From positions 1 through 64,000 of the forward strand of contig JAPLNI010000056.1 in assembly GCA_026692865.1 (NCBI GenBank): a DNA stretch of 64,000 nucleotides, given 5' to 3'. This document shows positions 45,674 through 55,173 of the stretch, piece after piece. Position 1 is the first letter of the stretch; every line of letters begins with the position of its first letter. The translations under genes were made by a program, and so were the position numbers. A model generated the notes under the pieces. That model had not been told where the DNA came from. It saw only the letters and a program-made list of their open reading frames with translations, and made no database searches. Source of the DNA: Planctomycetota bacterium. GTDB taxonomy: Bacteria; Planctomycetota; Planctomycetia; Pirellulales; Pirellulaceae.

Positions 45674-47245
45674 TCATGAGTTCTTGTGATTTTGCAAGAC
45701 CCATGTGTCCTTACTTCCGCCCCCTTGAGAAGAATTCACAACTAGCGAACCTTTGACGAGAGCCACGCGAGTTAATCCGCCCGGAAGCACGTAAATTTCT
45801 TCGCCGTAGAGAATGTAAGGTCGCAAATCGACGTGGCGACCTTCCAGACGGTCTCCACACAGGGTCGGAACGCGGGAAAGTGCGAGCATCGGTTGCGCGA
45901 CGTAGTTCCTTGGATTCGCTTTGATCAGTTCCTTGTACTTGATCAATTCATCTTTGGATGCTCTTGGACCGAGTAAAATTCCGTAGCCGCCCGACTCATT
46001 CGCTGGTTTTACTACCAAATCGGCGATGTTATCAAGGACATACTTACAATCCGTTTCGTCGCCACACAAGAAAGTTGGCACATTTGGGAGCGACATCTCT
46101 TCGCCCAAATAGTACTTGATCATCTTCGGTACGTAAGCGTAGACCGCTTTATCATCCGCGACACCGGTACCTGGCGCATTAACCAACGAGACTCGACCAT
46201 TTCGATATACTTCCATTAATCCCTTCACACCGAGTGTCGAGTCCGGGCGAAGCACGCTCGGATCCAAGAAATCGTCGTCCACACGTCGATAAATTACGTC
46301 CACACGCGAGAGACCACGCGTAGTGCGCATACAAACATAGCCATTGTTTACAATCAGGTCGGAGCCTTGGACTAGCTCCACTCCCATTTGCTGCGCTAAG
46401 AAACAGTGTTCGAAATAGGCCGAGTTATAAATACCCGGAGTGAGCACCACGACATTCGGATCGCGAACATTTTCTGGGGCGACATACTGCAACATCTTCA
46501 GGAGTTGCTCGGGGTAGCTTTCCACAGGAAGGATCGATTGACCATCGAAGAGTTGCGGGAAGGTCCTCTTCATCACTTCACGGTTTTCTAAAACGTATGA
46601 CACGCCCGATGGACAACGCAAATTGTCTTCCAAGACGTAGATTTTTCCGTCGGCTGCACGCACCAAGTCTGTGCCGGTGATGTGACACCAGATTCCTCGC
46701 GAAGGATTCATTCCTTTAATTTGCGTGAGGAATCCTTTGCTCGACTGAGCCATGTATTCAGGAACAATTTTATCGCGAATGATCTTTTGATCGTGATACA
46801 TGTCATCGATGAACATGTTCAAAGCGCGAATACGTTGCTTGAGACCCGCTTCGACTTGTGCCCATTCGGTGGCGTCAAGTATTCGGGGAATGAGATCGAA
46901 AGGCCAAACCTTTTCGGTTCCAGCTTCGTGGCCATAAACATTGAAGGTAATTCCCATGTTGATCAGCTCATGGTCGGCAGCCTTCTGGCGTTTTTGCATC
47001 TCAACTTGGTCGAGTGTGGCTAACCGTTGGACCAGGCGTTCGGCACTCGGGCGGGGCTTCCCCTCGACTGTGAACATTTCATCGTAGAAGCCGTCCGTAT
47101 CGTAACCGTTTAGAATGTTACTTGCGGACTCGACCTTTGCTGCTACCAGCGAGTCTCGTGAACCATCCTCCGTGCCGTTCGAACTACCAGTCGAGCCACT
47201 AGATGTGGAACTACTCGTTTGTGCCATGCTAGGCCCATTTGTCAT
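45674..47245 (-). CDS. Circularly permuted ATP-grasp protein (DUF404/DUF407 type)
   Basis: 523 residues from ATG 47243-47245; a start at 47293 is less likely. Ser/Thr/Gly-rich first 25 residues, then [20 protein letters not shown] and [15 protein letters not shown]-grasp features: [58 protein letters not shown] and [20 protein letters not shown]. These enzymes are paired with alpha-E proteins, possibly for making a small peptide. The expected transglutaminase gene is not in the window's neighbourhood. Confidence 0.93.
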   Translation of the reverse strand: MTNGPSMAQTSSSTSSGSTGSSNGTEDGSRDSLVAAKVESASNILNGYDTDGFYDEMFTVEGKPRPSAERLVQRLATLDQVEMQKRQKAADHELINMGITFNVYGHEAGTEKVWPFDLIPRILDATEWAQVEAGLKQRIRALNMFIDDMYHDQKIIRDKIVPEYMAQSSKGFLTQIKGMNPSRGIWCHITGTDLVRAADGKIYVLEDNLRCPSGVSYVLENREVMKRTFPQLFDGQSILPVESYPEQLLKMLQYVAPENVRDPNVVVLTPGIYNSAYFEHCFLAQQMGVELVQGSDLIVNNGYVCMRTTRGLSRVDVIYRRVDDDFLDPSVLRPDSTLGVKGLMEVYRNGRVSLVNAPGTGVADDKAVYAYVPKMIKYYLGEEMSLPNVPTFLCGDETDCKYVLDNIADLVVKPANESGGYGILLGPRASKDELIKYKELIKANPRNYVAQPMLALSRVPTLCGDRLEGRHVDLRPYILYGEEIYVLPGGLTRVALVKGSLVVNSSQGGGSKDTWVLQNHKNS

Positions 47246-47676
47246 CGTGCAAAACCTATCAAAAAATATGGACGACTCAGCCCGTCTCGCCAAAAGCCGA
47301 AACGAGTTTATCAGAGATTAGCCTTTATCTGCGCCGAAACCCACTCCGATATGCCCGAAAATCAGGCACATTCGGTACAAATAGTGAAGATAACCTTTAA
47401 CGGCTTCGATTGGGGGCCCGAGAGCAAAGATTAGACCAAAAGCAATTTGATCACCAACCGTAGGATGGGACCATTGTCCCGTCCGCGTGATTATTCAGGA
47501 CACTGCCCCCAAACTGCGGCCGTTATACACGAAAGGGAAAGCCGGCTTAAATTTTCAAAAAGGAGATGGATTCGTTGACCTGTTTGGTAACGGCGAATTA
47601 TACTTTTGCAATTGCCGTGCGATCCTCAAAATCAGGGCTATGGCGTTCCCTCACTGGTTTGGCGTATCTTCAAACG
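47246..47676. other. 431-bp divergent region
   Basis: Separates the ATP-grasp gene (minus) from a secreted-protein gene (plus), so two promoters are expected. A small hairpin GGGAC-CATT-GTCCC lies at 47466-47479. The plus-strand frame that runs into the next gene from 47566 lacks a signal-peptide start until 47677. No RNA gene seen. Confidence 0.4.
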
Positions 47677-48825
47677 ATGAATCCCCTACAGGCTCGCAAG
47701 ACTAACTCTGTATCGAATCGTTCTCGGTTCGTTTCTCTCGTGGCAGCTGCGGTGCCCAAGTTTTTGACCCTGCTGACAATTGTCGCCGGGACATTTTTCA
47801 CTGGAATTTTGCCAGACGAGATTTTGTCAGTTGGGCTCGGTACAGTCGCTTCTGCTCAAGATTCCGAGCTACGCGTCGGAGGCGTTGCCGATTCAGGGCT
47901 TTCGGTTCCTGTGGCTCGCAGCGTACCAATGCTGCCGGCTCGAGAATTGGCTGAAGGGGTTCTGACTATTATTCCGCCAAGCCAAAACGCGAATGATACT
48001 GCGATTGGACCATTGAGCTTAGACTACGTTGCGAAACATCCTGAGCTGGAGTGGAGCGGACCCGGGTTTCCAAAGTCAGAGCCAAACTTTGCTTCGCGAA
48101 GTGAAACGCTACTGGAGATGGGCCGCGACATTACGCTTCGGCATCCTGTTTGGGGGCTCGAGTTTGCATTTAAACCGCTTCGAACAATCGAAGCAGATGT
48201 ACCGATGGCTTCTGGAAATATGCAACGCAAGCTTGTTTGGTACTTGGTTTACCGAGTGAGATACATCGGCGGCGATCTGCTTCCGAATCTAACTGTAAGT
48301 GAAGATGGGGAATCGATTCCCGAGCCTCCTAAGTCAGTCATCTTCAATTCAGTTCGATTCCTTCCGCGGTTCACGTTGACCGATAATCAGACCAAAGTCG
48401 CTCGCGACTCTCAGATTCTTGCAACCGTTATTCCCCAGATCGCAGCCAAAGAGCGTATCGGGAAGCCCATCTTGGATACTTTCCAGATTTCAAGGACGGA
48501 AATCCTTCCGAGCAACGGCGACAAAGACAATCCGGTTTGGGGAATTGCTACTTGGACCGATGTTGATGGTCGTGCCGATTTCTTGACAGTTCAGGTGAAA
48601 GGGCTCACGAACGCTTACCAAGTCAAAGTCGATTCGGCGGGCAACAACGTTTACAAGCGAAAAACCCTTGAGCTGCACTTTTGGCGTCCTGGAGATTCTC
48701 TTTCCCAAACACAGGACCGTGTTCGGCTGGGGGTACCCGCTTTCTTGGATTCATCCGAGCAGCAGTACGTTCTGAAGCAATTTGGTCTTGAAAAACGCCT
48801 TGATTATCAATGGGTTTACCGATAA
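47677..48825 (+). CDS. Exported protein of unknown function
   Basis: 382 residues from ATG 47677 (MNPLQARKTNSVSNRSRF), with a long hydrophobic lead (FLTLLTIVAGTFFTGILPDE) ending near VASAQ. The mature part has WGLEFAFKPLRTIEADVPM, RKLVWYLVYRVRYIGGDLLP, SVIFNSVRFLPRFTLTDNQT, VWGIATWTDVDGRADFLTVQ and KTLELHFWRPGDSLSQTQDR, a beta-rich protein conserved in planctomycetes as far as I recall, without a named function. It stands 108 bp before rpmA on the same strand. Confidence 0.75.
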   Translation: MNPLQARKTNSVSNRSRFVSLVAAAVPKFLTLLTIVAGTFFTGILPDEILSVGLGTVASAQDSELRVGGVADSGLSVPVARSVPMLPARELAEGVLTIIPPSQNANDTAIGPLSLDYVAKHPELEWSGPGFPKSEPNFASRSETLLEMGRDITLRHPVWGLEFAFKPLRTIEADVPMASGNMQRKLVWYLVYRVRYIGGDLLPNLTVSEDGESIPEPPKSVIFNSVRFLPRFTLTDNQTKVARDSQILATVIPQIAAKERIGKPILDTFQISRTEILPSNGDKDNPVWGIATWTDVDGRADFLTVQVKGLTNAYQVKVDSAGNNVYKRKTLELHFWRPGDSLSQTQDRVRLGVPAFLDSSEQQYVLKQFGLEKRLDYQWVYR

Positions 48826-48933
48826 ACTCTCGATCCCTCGAGTGGGAAGAGTTACTATTTCCCAATGATTTCGTGGTCGATGTTCGTCAGTTTTCGGAAC
48901 GACCCCCACATAAATATTGATTGAGTTTGATAA

Positions 48934-49191
48934 ATGGCACACAAAAAAGGTCAGGGTTCGACACGAAACGGTCGCGATAGCAACGCTCAGCGACGTGGTG
49001 TCAAGAAGTTCGGTGGCGAGCTTGTAATTCCAGGCAACATCCTCATTCGACAAGTCGGTACCAAATGGCATCCAGGTCGTAATGTTGGAATCGGTACTGA
49101 TTACACCATTTTCTCACTTATCGAAGGCAACGTTTACTTCGACCAAGAAGGTCGCCGTATCAACGTGAAGCCACTCGCAGTATCAGCTTAG
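48934..49191 (+). CDS. rpmA: 50S ribosomal protein L27
   Basis: 85 residues beginning [20 protein letters not shown], with [20 protein letters not shown] and [20 protein letters not shown]: full-length L27. No N-terminal Firmicutes-type extension. The N-terminus reaches the peptidyl-transferase centre in the ribosome. The usual upstream partner rplU (L21) is absent; obgE follows at 183 bp, which is the common order. Confidence 0.98.
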   Translation: MAHKKGQGSTRNGRDSNAQRRGVKKFGGELVIPGNILIRQVGTKWHPGRNVGIGTDYTIFSLIEGNVYFDQEGRRINVKPLAVSA

Positions 49192-49210
49192 ATCTGCAAT
49201 TTACAACAAG

Positions 49211-49271
49211 AAGTGGCATAGGCTTCCAGCCTGTGGAGAGGAAAAACACCGGGTGAAGGCCCATGCCACTT
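49211..49271. repeat. Hairpin element after rpmA
   Basis: Arms AAGTGGCAT (49211-49219) and ATGCCACTT (49263-49271) enclose a smaller hairpin GGCT-TCC-AGCC. GTGGCATAGGCTTCCAGCC is a phrase I recall from other planctomycete intergenic regions, so this may be a dispersed element as well as a transcript hairpin. Confidence 0.6.
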
Positions 49272-49300
49272 AATAATCGTTAGTCAAATTGCATCCGGAG

Positions 49301-49342
49301 GGAGCCTGATTTGGGTTCCCTTTTTTGTTTTAATCAGGCTCC
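49301..49342 (+). terminator. Stem-loop between rpmA and obgE
   Basis: Perfect 11-bp arms GGAGCCTGATT and AATCAGGCTCC around a 20-nt loop holding a T6 run. T-rich sequence follows the stem (GTTTCTTC). It may attenuate read-through from rpmA into obgE or protect a processed end. Confidence 0.6.
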
Positions 49343-49374
49343 GTTTCTTCACTTAAAATAAGTCTCCCATAACC

Positions 49375-50391
49375 ATGTTTGTCGATCGCGTTGAAATTGA
49401 AATCATCGCTGGCCGTGGTGGAAACGGCTGCATGGCGTTCCGTCGTGAAAAGCACGTGCCTCGAGGAGGTCCAAACGGTGGTGACGGTGGACACGGTGGC
49501 AACGTTATCATTCGAGCTCAAACCGGTGTGAACTCGTTGACCGAGTTTGCTCACCAACGTCAGTGGAGATCCGAACCGGGCGCCCCTGGACTGGGCAAAG
49601 ACTGCCACGGTCGTAATGGACGCGATTCGATTCTTTTAGTCCCGCCTGGAACGGTGCTGATCGATCACGCGTCGGGGATCGTGCTTCGTGATTTGGCCGA
49701 AGATGGGGCCGAAGCGATCGTTGCTCACGGTGGCCGAGGCGGTCTTGGAAATACGCACTTTAAATCGGCTCAGAATCAAGCACCCCGCGAAACCACCGGT
49801 GGCGGTGATGGCGAGCGAAGACGCGTGATCTTGGAACTCAAGACAATCGCAGATGTGGGCTTAGTAGGAAAACCTAACGCCGGCAAAAGCACGTTGTTAA
49901 GCCGACTCTCACGAGCTCGGCCTGAGATCGCCGACTACCCGTTTACGACGAAGTTCCCGAATCTCGGGTTAGTCTCTGTCGATATCGATCGCACGTTCGT
50001 CATGGCTGATATTCCAGGACTGATCGAAGGAGCATCCCAAGGGGTTGGTCTAGGGCATGATTTCCTACGTCACATTATGCGAGCAGGTATCTTGGTTCAC
50101 TTGGTAGAACCGATGCCAATGGATGGTACCGATCCAGTAACAAACTATCACACCATTCGTCGTGAGCTGACCGAATACAGTGACGAACTTTTGCTGCGTC
50201 CAGAAATCATCGCTATCACGAAAGCCGAACTCCCCGGAGCAGACGACGTTCATGCCGAGCTTCAAGCAAATCTTGGTCGCGATGACATCCACTTGATCAG
50301 CGCAGTTACAGGTGTCGGCTTGAATAAGCTTGCAAGTAGAATCGCGATGATGCTGAAAGAGCAAGTCAAAGAGCAAAATGTCTCTGTGTGA
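49375..50391 (+). CDS. obgE: Obg-family GTPase
   Basis: 338 residues. Glycine-rich Obg domain (RGGNGCMAFRREKHVPRGGP, NGGDGGHGGNVII, HGGRGGLGNTHFKSA), then the G domain: G1 GLVGKPNAGKSTLL, switch YPFTTKFPNLGLV, G3 ADIPGLIEGASQGVGLG, G5 ISAVTGVG. The G4 motif reads ITKAEL where NKxD is usual. No C-terminal OCT domain. It binds GTP and assists 50S assembly and stress control. Lies downstream of rpmA as in most bacteria. Confidence 0.97.
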   Translation: MFVDRVEIEIIAGRGGNGCMAFRREKHVPRGGPNGGDGGHGGNVIIRAQTGVNSLTEFAHQRQWRSEPGAPGLGKDCHGRNGRDSILLVPPGTVLIDHASGIVLRDLAEDGAEAIVAHGGRGGLGNTHFKSAQNQAPRETTGGGDGERRRVILELKTIADVGLVGKPNAGKSTLLSRLSRARPEIADYPFTTKFPNLGLVSVDIDRTFVMADIPGLIEGASQGVGLGHDFLRHIMRAGILVHLVEPMPMDGTDPVTNYHTIRRELTEYSDELLLRPEIIAITKAELPGADDVHAELQANLGRDDIHLISAVTGVGLNKLASRIAMMLKEQVKEQNVSV

Positions 50392-50441
50392 AAATGTATC
50401 TCTGTAAAGCTCTCAAAGTGTAATTGGACCCGCCAACCGAC

Positions 50442-51398
50442 ATGTCCAAGCTCGTTTCCTCGATTGAACCGGATGTATCGACGCGGCGTCTAGGCCTGGT
50501 TGATATTGGTAACAGCAATCTCAAGTCCGCGATCGTTCCCGCAACAAATGACCTCAGCCTCGCGAACAACGATTACCTAGCCAATCCAGGGCTCCTCGGA
50601 AGCGTACGCAGTATTCATTGGCTGCCAAGCGGTGAAACTTCAAAGCCACCTCCGCCGGAATGGATGTCAGCTCCTGAGTCGTGGGTTGTACCCCAAGACG
50701 TAGATGCATTTCTAGGGCTGCTTGAAAGGCTTCGAAGTGATTCGCAAGTCGATCGCAACGTGCCTATCGCCTGGAAGGTGAGCAGTGTTCAGCCGGCAGC
50801 ATATGAGTCCTTTCAAGAGTGCTTAAGGAAATACTTCCCAATCGACTCATTGCATCCGATCGAGCGATCGCAAATACCAATGCCGCTGGATGTAGAAGTT
50901 CCTGATCGTGTTGGTATTGATCGATTGCTTGCCGCGTGGGGAGCTTGGAAACATTACAGCGAACAAATTCAGTCGAAATCTTGTCAGAAAACTCCCTTGA
51001 TCGTTATTCAAGCTGGCACTGCTGTCACTGTAGATTGGATCAATGAAGAGGGAACTTTTTGTGGGGGAGCAATCATGCCTGGCCTCACGATGTCACTCAA
51101 GTACATGGCACTTGGAACCGCGCACTTACCATGGCTTGCACCACCGGATCGTCCTAGCGAATTGCCCATCCCGGGAAGAAATACACAGGCAGCAATACTC
51201 GCCGGTGCATCTGCTGGTTTTCTCGGCGGTATAAGCTACCTCGTCTCAAAGTACCGCTCGCAATGGCCCCGCGAACACGTCCCCGTGATTGTCTCAGGCG
51301 GCGACACACTTTCACTCGCCGAAAGCCTTACACAACCTTTCCAAGTAATGGACCATCTCGTCCTAGCCTCACTAGCATGCTTGCCAACGCCCACGTAG
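50442..51398 (+). CDS. coaX: Type III pantothenate kinase
   Basis: 318 residues from ATG 50442; a TTG at 50424 is also in frame. ASKHA-type fold: LGLVDIGNSNLKSAIV (phosphate loop with Asp), VPDRVGIDRLLAAWGAW (the family's DRxxN/A region), LIVIQAGTAVTVDWINEEG and FCGGAIMPGLTMSLKYMALG, with ILAGASAGFLGGI. It makes 4'-phosphopantothenate for coenzyme A. Insertions at about 40-90 make it longer than the ~255-residue norm. It follows obgE by 50 nt, so a shared transcript is likely. Confidence 0.9.
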   Translation: MSKLVSSIEPDVSTRRLGLVDIGNSNLKSAIVPATNDLSLANNDYLANPGLLGSVRSIHWLPSGETSKPPPPEWMSAPESWVVPQDVDAFLGLLERLRSDSQVDRNVPIAWKVSSVQPAAYESFQECLRKYFPIDSLHPIERSQIPMPLDVEVPDRVGIDRLLAAWGAWKHYSEQIQSKSCQKTPLIVIQAGTAVTVDWINEEGTFCGGAIMPGLTMSLKYMALGTAHLPWLAPPDRPSELPIPGRNTQAAILAGASAGFLGGISYLVSKYRSQWPREHVPVIVSGGDTLSLAESLTQPFQVMDHLVLASLACLPTPT

Positions 51399-51471
51399 CG
51401 AATGCGAAATCCGCCTGCCGCTTGTGATCGTTGGTCATCGATTACAAACAAATTGCTAAAAGCGATCGACT

Positions 51472-52113
51472 TTAAAGCTCGATAAAATTCTTGAGAAGTT
51501 GCAGTCCGTTGGCTTGGCTTTTCTCTGGGTGAAATTGAGTTGCGTACAGGTTCCCGCGACGGATTGCCGCGCAGAACTTTCCACCGTAGTCGGCCTCGAG
51601 CCAAATATCGGATTCGTTTTTTGGGACGGCGTAGTAGCTGTGTACGAAATAAAAGTGACGATCCTCTGCGACGCCCGCTAGTAAATCTCCCTTGGCTGCC
51701 GAATTTTGACTATCGCTGGATGATCGTGGTAAGACAACGTTCCAACCCATGTGAGGAACCTTGACTTCTTGTGGTCGCTGGAACCGAACCACTTCGCCCG
51801 GGATGATTCCTAATCCCGCTTGGCGTCCACCTTCGTCACCGAAGTCGAATAGGACTTGGAGTCCCAAGCAGATGCCGAGAAACGGACGTTCCGTTCTAAC
51901 GACATCGCGAATCGCATCCAATAAACCACGCGTTCGCAGTTCGTTCATGCAGTCTCCAAACGCCCCAACGCCTGGCAGGATTACTTTGTCAGCGGCCAAG
52001 ATCAATTTTGAATCTGATGTGATAGTCGCCGAGCCTCCGACGTGTTCGATCGCCTTTTGCACACTCCGCAAGTTACCCATTTGATAGTCGATGATCGCGA
52101 TTTTTGTGGTCAT
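51472..52113 (-). CDS. hisH: Imidazole glycerol phosphate synthase glutaminase subunit
   Basis: 213 residues. Class-I glutamine amidotransferase: IAIIDYQMGNLRSVQKAIEH, ILPGVGAFGDCM, the nucleophile elbow FLGICLGLQVLFD, VPHMGWN and YATQFHPEKSQANGLQLL (His-Glu). With HisF it makes IGP and AICAR in histidine synthesis by supplying ammonia. hisF is not in this window, which is unusual compared with his operons but common in planctomycetes. Convergent with coaX. Confidence 0.97.
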   Translation of the reverse strand: MTTKIAIIDYQMGNLRSVQKAIEHVGGSATITSDSKLILAADKVILPGVGAFGDCMNELRTRGLLDAIRDVVRTERPFLGICLGLQVLFDFGDEGGRQAGLGIIPGEVVRFQRPQEVKVPHMGWNVVLPRSSSDSQNSAAKGDLLAGVAEDRHFYFVHSYYAVPKNESDIWLEADYGGKFCAAIRRGNLYATQFHPEKSQANGLQLLKNFIEL

Positions 52114-52420
52114 GTATGAATTAGAACAAGTCTAGAAAGAAAGGTTCACAAAGGGATTACGAGAAATTGCGGAATGGAACGACCTCGAGGTGAGCATTGT
52201 ATTCAGGGGTTATCGCTCGAACAGGCTTTCCACGGCGATGGCGGTTTATTTCGCTCCACTTCAACCAGATTTCCCTAGTTACTTGAACAGCCTATTCTGC
52301 CGTGGCCTCCGTTTTTTTAAGCAAAACGACAAACTCTAACGACTCTTCTGAAGATACCGGTTGTAATGAGCCGACAACAAAGAGGAGGCGAGAAGCGTTT
52401 TTCTCTGGAAAGAAATCAAG
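52114..52420. other. Divergent region between hisH and the ExeA-like gene
   Basis: A 307-bp gap that must carry both upstream regions. No repeat, RNA or clear promoter was recognised. GGAAAG about 9 nt before 52421 serves as ribosome site for the plus-strand gene. Confidence 0.4.
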
Positions 52421-54427
52421 ATGCACGAAACATATTTTGGACTGCGCAAGCGACCGTTCCTGGCGACACCGACGCTAGATCGCTATTGCCCAATCGAATG
52501 TCAAGAATCTGCATATACGACAGCCGTTCGCGCGATTCAGCGAGCTGAAGGCCCTGTTTCGATTATTGGAGGCACTGGACTTGGCAAGTCGATGGTTTGC
52601 CTTCGGATTGCTGATACGTTTCGTCGAAGCTTTGAAGTGATCGTGCTCGCAAGTTCCCAATTGTGCTCGCGACGAGCTTTGTTGCAAAGCCTGCTTTTTG
52701 AGCTTCGCATGCCCTATCGCGATTTAAGCGAAGGCGAATTGAGGCTTTCATTGTTAGAACGACTGCAGCCCTCCAACGACAACCCAACAGATGGTTTAGT
52801 GCTCATTGTCGATGAAGCTCATACGCTGGCTCCGAAGTTACTGGAAGAGCTACGTTTGATCACAAATCTAACCCGCGATGGTGTTCCACGCGTGCGGTTG
52901 GTCTTGTGTGGCACGACGCGATTAGAGGAACTGCTTGGACATCCTCAAATGGAGTCGTTAAATCAAAGGCTCGCCGCGCGATGTTATTTGTTGCCACTAA
53001 ACTCACAAGAAACAACCCGGTATCTCACGCACAAGATTGAATTGTGTGGAGCTCCCATTTCAGCTGTCATCACTGAGGATGCGATCCGATTAGTTCATCG
53101 TGCAACCGATGGCGTTCCGCGTCTGATTGACCAAGTCGTCGACTCGGCCCTTCGTATTGCTGCAGAGCTTAAGCAACGCCCCGTCTCTGTCCAAACAATC
53201 GAAGCAGCATGGGCGCGGTCACAGCAACTTCCGCTTCCTTGGAGTGATAAAGCACAATCGATTTCAGATAGCCCGACATCCATTGAGTTTGGTTTACTGG
53301 AAGACGACACCGAACAGGACTTCCGAGGTAGTGACACTTCTTATGTTCATCACAACCCAGGAAAAGCAGTTCACAGTTCAGTGAGCGACGATGAGCTTTA
53401 CGGTCAAATTGATGAACCGGAAAACACTTCGACTCCACAAGCGACTTATGATTCCGAAATGGCCACATACGAAGAGTCGATCGGACTAGCTTCGAAGCCA
53501 ACCCAGCACCTACCACCAGTACCCTCAGCGGGAAGTGGTTTGAGCCGGTCAATTTCCAACGCATGGGATTCCTTTGTGGAGCCTGCTCCGAAAGGTATAG
53601 ACGACTCTTTCGACTATGCAGTCGATCATTCCAACGAACACTTGTTGATGCAAGCCTCAAGCCAATCGCCAAAATACTCCCAATCATTCGATGCTGAGCC
53701 TGCAGACAGGTATCCACAACACGGATCAGGAACTCAAAACAGCACCATCGCGAACGACATCTTCGGTATGGACTATGAAGAGGAATTGTGGCTGAGCGAA
53801 CCATCGGCCTCTACGTTGCCAATCAAACCGCCCTCGCAAAACCAATCGCCTCAAATCATATCGCCAATGACCGGTGCTTCGAGTGGCTTTGATGTGCCCA
53901 TCGATGTTGTGTCAGACGATACTATCGATAAACTGCTTTATGCTTTCCGGGATGCGCCGCAGCAGCAAAACGTATCCGGTCACACGGAGTTTCATAAAGT
54001 TCGTGCCTACCAAGACGAAACGGAATCAGCTCTAGAATTGCTCGACCAGATTTCATCTGTAAACCTGGAAGCGATGACAATGTCGACGCAGGACTCCAGC
54101 GGTGTGATGAATGGAATAACAAACCATCAAGAGCCAACCCTTGAAGTCGTAACCGAGAACAGTGTTGTACGAAGCCCGAAATCAAGCTTCGGTGGGGTGA
54201 AATCTGCGCATGCAACACTTTCACGACCACCGCGACCGTCGATCCTTTCATTCGCGGAAATGCAAAACGAATCGAGCGAACTGATCCGCGATGATCGTGA
54301 CCTTTTGGTTATCGAAGAAGATGTGTTGCAAATGAACGCAGGGGTTCCAGTCGGTGCCTCTCATGACAGCATGTCACAAGCTTCGGTTCATCCATACAAG
54401 CAATTGTTCAGTAAACTGCGCGGGTAG
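52421..54427 (+). CDS. ExeA/GspA-like AAA ATPase with long acidic tail
   Basis: 668 residues. MHETYFGLRKRPFLATPTLD is the ExeA-type start. Walker A ISIIGGTGLGKSMVC-like VSIIGGTGLGKSMVCLRIAD, Walker B GLVLIVDEAHTLAPKLLEEL, sensor VRLVLCGTTRLEELL, NQRLAARCYLLPLNSQETTR and DGVPRLIDQVVDSALRIAAE. The domain ends near residue 280; the other ~390 residues are Asp/Glu/Ser/Gln-rich without fold signals. This architecture (ATPase first, disordered tail) mirrors the CpsD-like protein at 32217 (disordered head, ATPase last). Heads a probable operon with a CpsD-like remnant and a sugar epimerase. Confidence 0.85.
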   Translation: MHETYFGLRKRPFLATPTLDRYCPIECQESAYTTAVRAIQRAEGPVSIIGGTGLGKSMVCLRIADTFRRSFEVIVLASSQLCSRRALLQSLLFELRMPYRDLSEGELRLSLLERLQPSNDNPTDGLVLIVDEAHTLAPKLLEELRLITNLTRDGVPRVRLVLCGTTRLEELLGHPQMESLNQRLAARCYLLPLNSQETTRYLTHKIELCGAPISAVITEDAIRLVHRATDGVPRLIDQVVDSALRIAAELKQRPVSVQTIEAAWARSQQLPLPWSDKAQSISDSPTSIEFGLLEDDTEQDFRGSDTSYVHHNPGKAVHSSVSDDELYGQIDEPENTSTPQATYDSEMATYEESIGLASKPTQHLPPVPSAGSGLSRSISNAWDSFVEPAPKGIDDSFDYAVDHSNEHLLMQASSQSPKYSQSFDAEPADRYPQHGSGTQNSTIANDIFGMDYEEELWLSEPSASTLPIKPPSQNQSPQIISPMTGASSGFDVPIDVVSDDTIDKLLYAFRDAPQQQNVSGHTEFHKVRAYQDETESALELLDQISSVNLEAMTMSTQDSSGVMNGITNHQEPTLEVVTENSVVRSPKSSFGGVKSAHATLSRPPRPSILSFAEMQNESSELIRDDRDLLVIEEDVLQMNAGVPVGASHDSMSQASVHPYKQLFSKLRG

Positions 54428-54443
54428 ATCTGAGTATTCCAGT

Positions 54444-54471
54444 CTGAGCCAGTGGCGCCAGGGCCACGGGT
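54444..54471. repeat. Palindromic repeat family, single arm (D6)
   Basis: CTGAGCCAGTGGCGCCAGGG followed by CCACGGGT, related to one arm of the D family. It lies 17 bp after the stop of the ExeA-like gene. The partner arm was not found nearby. Confidence 0.55.
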
Positions 54472-54530
54472 TTCGATTTTGACACATCGAATCGCTCATT
54501 TGACGAGGACAACTCGCAGGATTACGAATA

Positions 54531-54566
54531 GCAGTACGAGAACCATTTCGTTGAGTACGAGTACGA
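54531..54566. repeat. GAGTAC-rich dispersed repeat, copy A3
   Basis: GCAGTACGAGAACCATTTCG then TTGAGTACGAGTACGA. Close in sequence to the copy at 45562, including the spacer ATTTC. It lies in the gap upstream of the CpsD-like remnant. Confidence 0.78.
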
Positions 54567-54663
54567 TTGAAAGCAAAACCTGGTGGCGTTCGCCGAAAAG
54601 ATTCGGACCTGTTGCGACTTCATAGCAAATAATTACACCGAAAGCTCATGGCTTAACAACACA

Positions 54664-55137
54664 ATGGAACGCAGTCTTCAAGAATCCCTTCGCGACCAGC
54701 CATTGTCGATCATGGGTATGACGATGATCGACGATTGCGACGATCACATGCGTGTGTGCGTGGATTTCTGTGTACGCGTTCGAAACGCATTGCACGACGG
54801 CGGGCACTTGATCGTTTTGCGATCCGGACAAATTGATATGCTCGCGATTTCTTCCACTTGTCAGATCGAGACGGCTTCTTGGAATTCAATTGCTGATTCT
54901 GTACTGCTTGCCAAGAAGATTTCTGAATTGCGACGCGCCCACGAATGGGCCATCGTTGTGCTGGGCTCTATTGACAGTCCTTGGATTGAATCTGTTGGTC
55001 GGTTGTGTGATAAAGTATACTTATCGATTCCGTCAGGAACTGACAGCGGGTTTAACATGGTTCGGAAGCGATTGCTCAAGTTGCAGCACGCCGGAGTGCG
55101 AATCGCTGGAAGTTATGTGTCTCGATCGGCTGCGTAG
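54664..55137 (+). CDS. CpsD/ParA-like protein lacking the P-loop
   Basis: 157 residues from ATG 54664; the frame opens at GTG 54583, immediately after repeat A3, so the start is uncertain. The C-terminal half resembles the end of a CpsD/MinD fold: ISELRRAHEWAIVVLGSIDS (Walker B position), RLCDKVYLSIPSGTDSG and MVRKRLLKLQHAGVRIAGSY. Where a P-loop should be, after QPLSIMG, the sequence is MTMIDDCDDHMRV, so ATP binding is unlikely. Position after an ExeA-like ATPase fits a decayed or regulatory CpsD partner. Confidence 0.6.
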   Translation: MERSLQESLRDQPLSIMGMTMIDDCDDHMRVCVDFCVRVRNALHDGGHLIVLRSGQIDMLAISSTCQIETASWNSIADSVLLAKKISELRRAHEWAIVVLGSIDSPWIESVGRLCDKVYLSIPSGTDSGFNMVRKRLLKLQHAGVRIAGSYVSRSAA

Positions 55138-55173
55138 GTAGCTGGTACTCACTCGTTCTGGGCTGATAAAACC

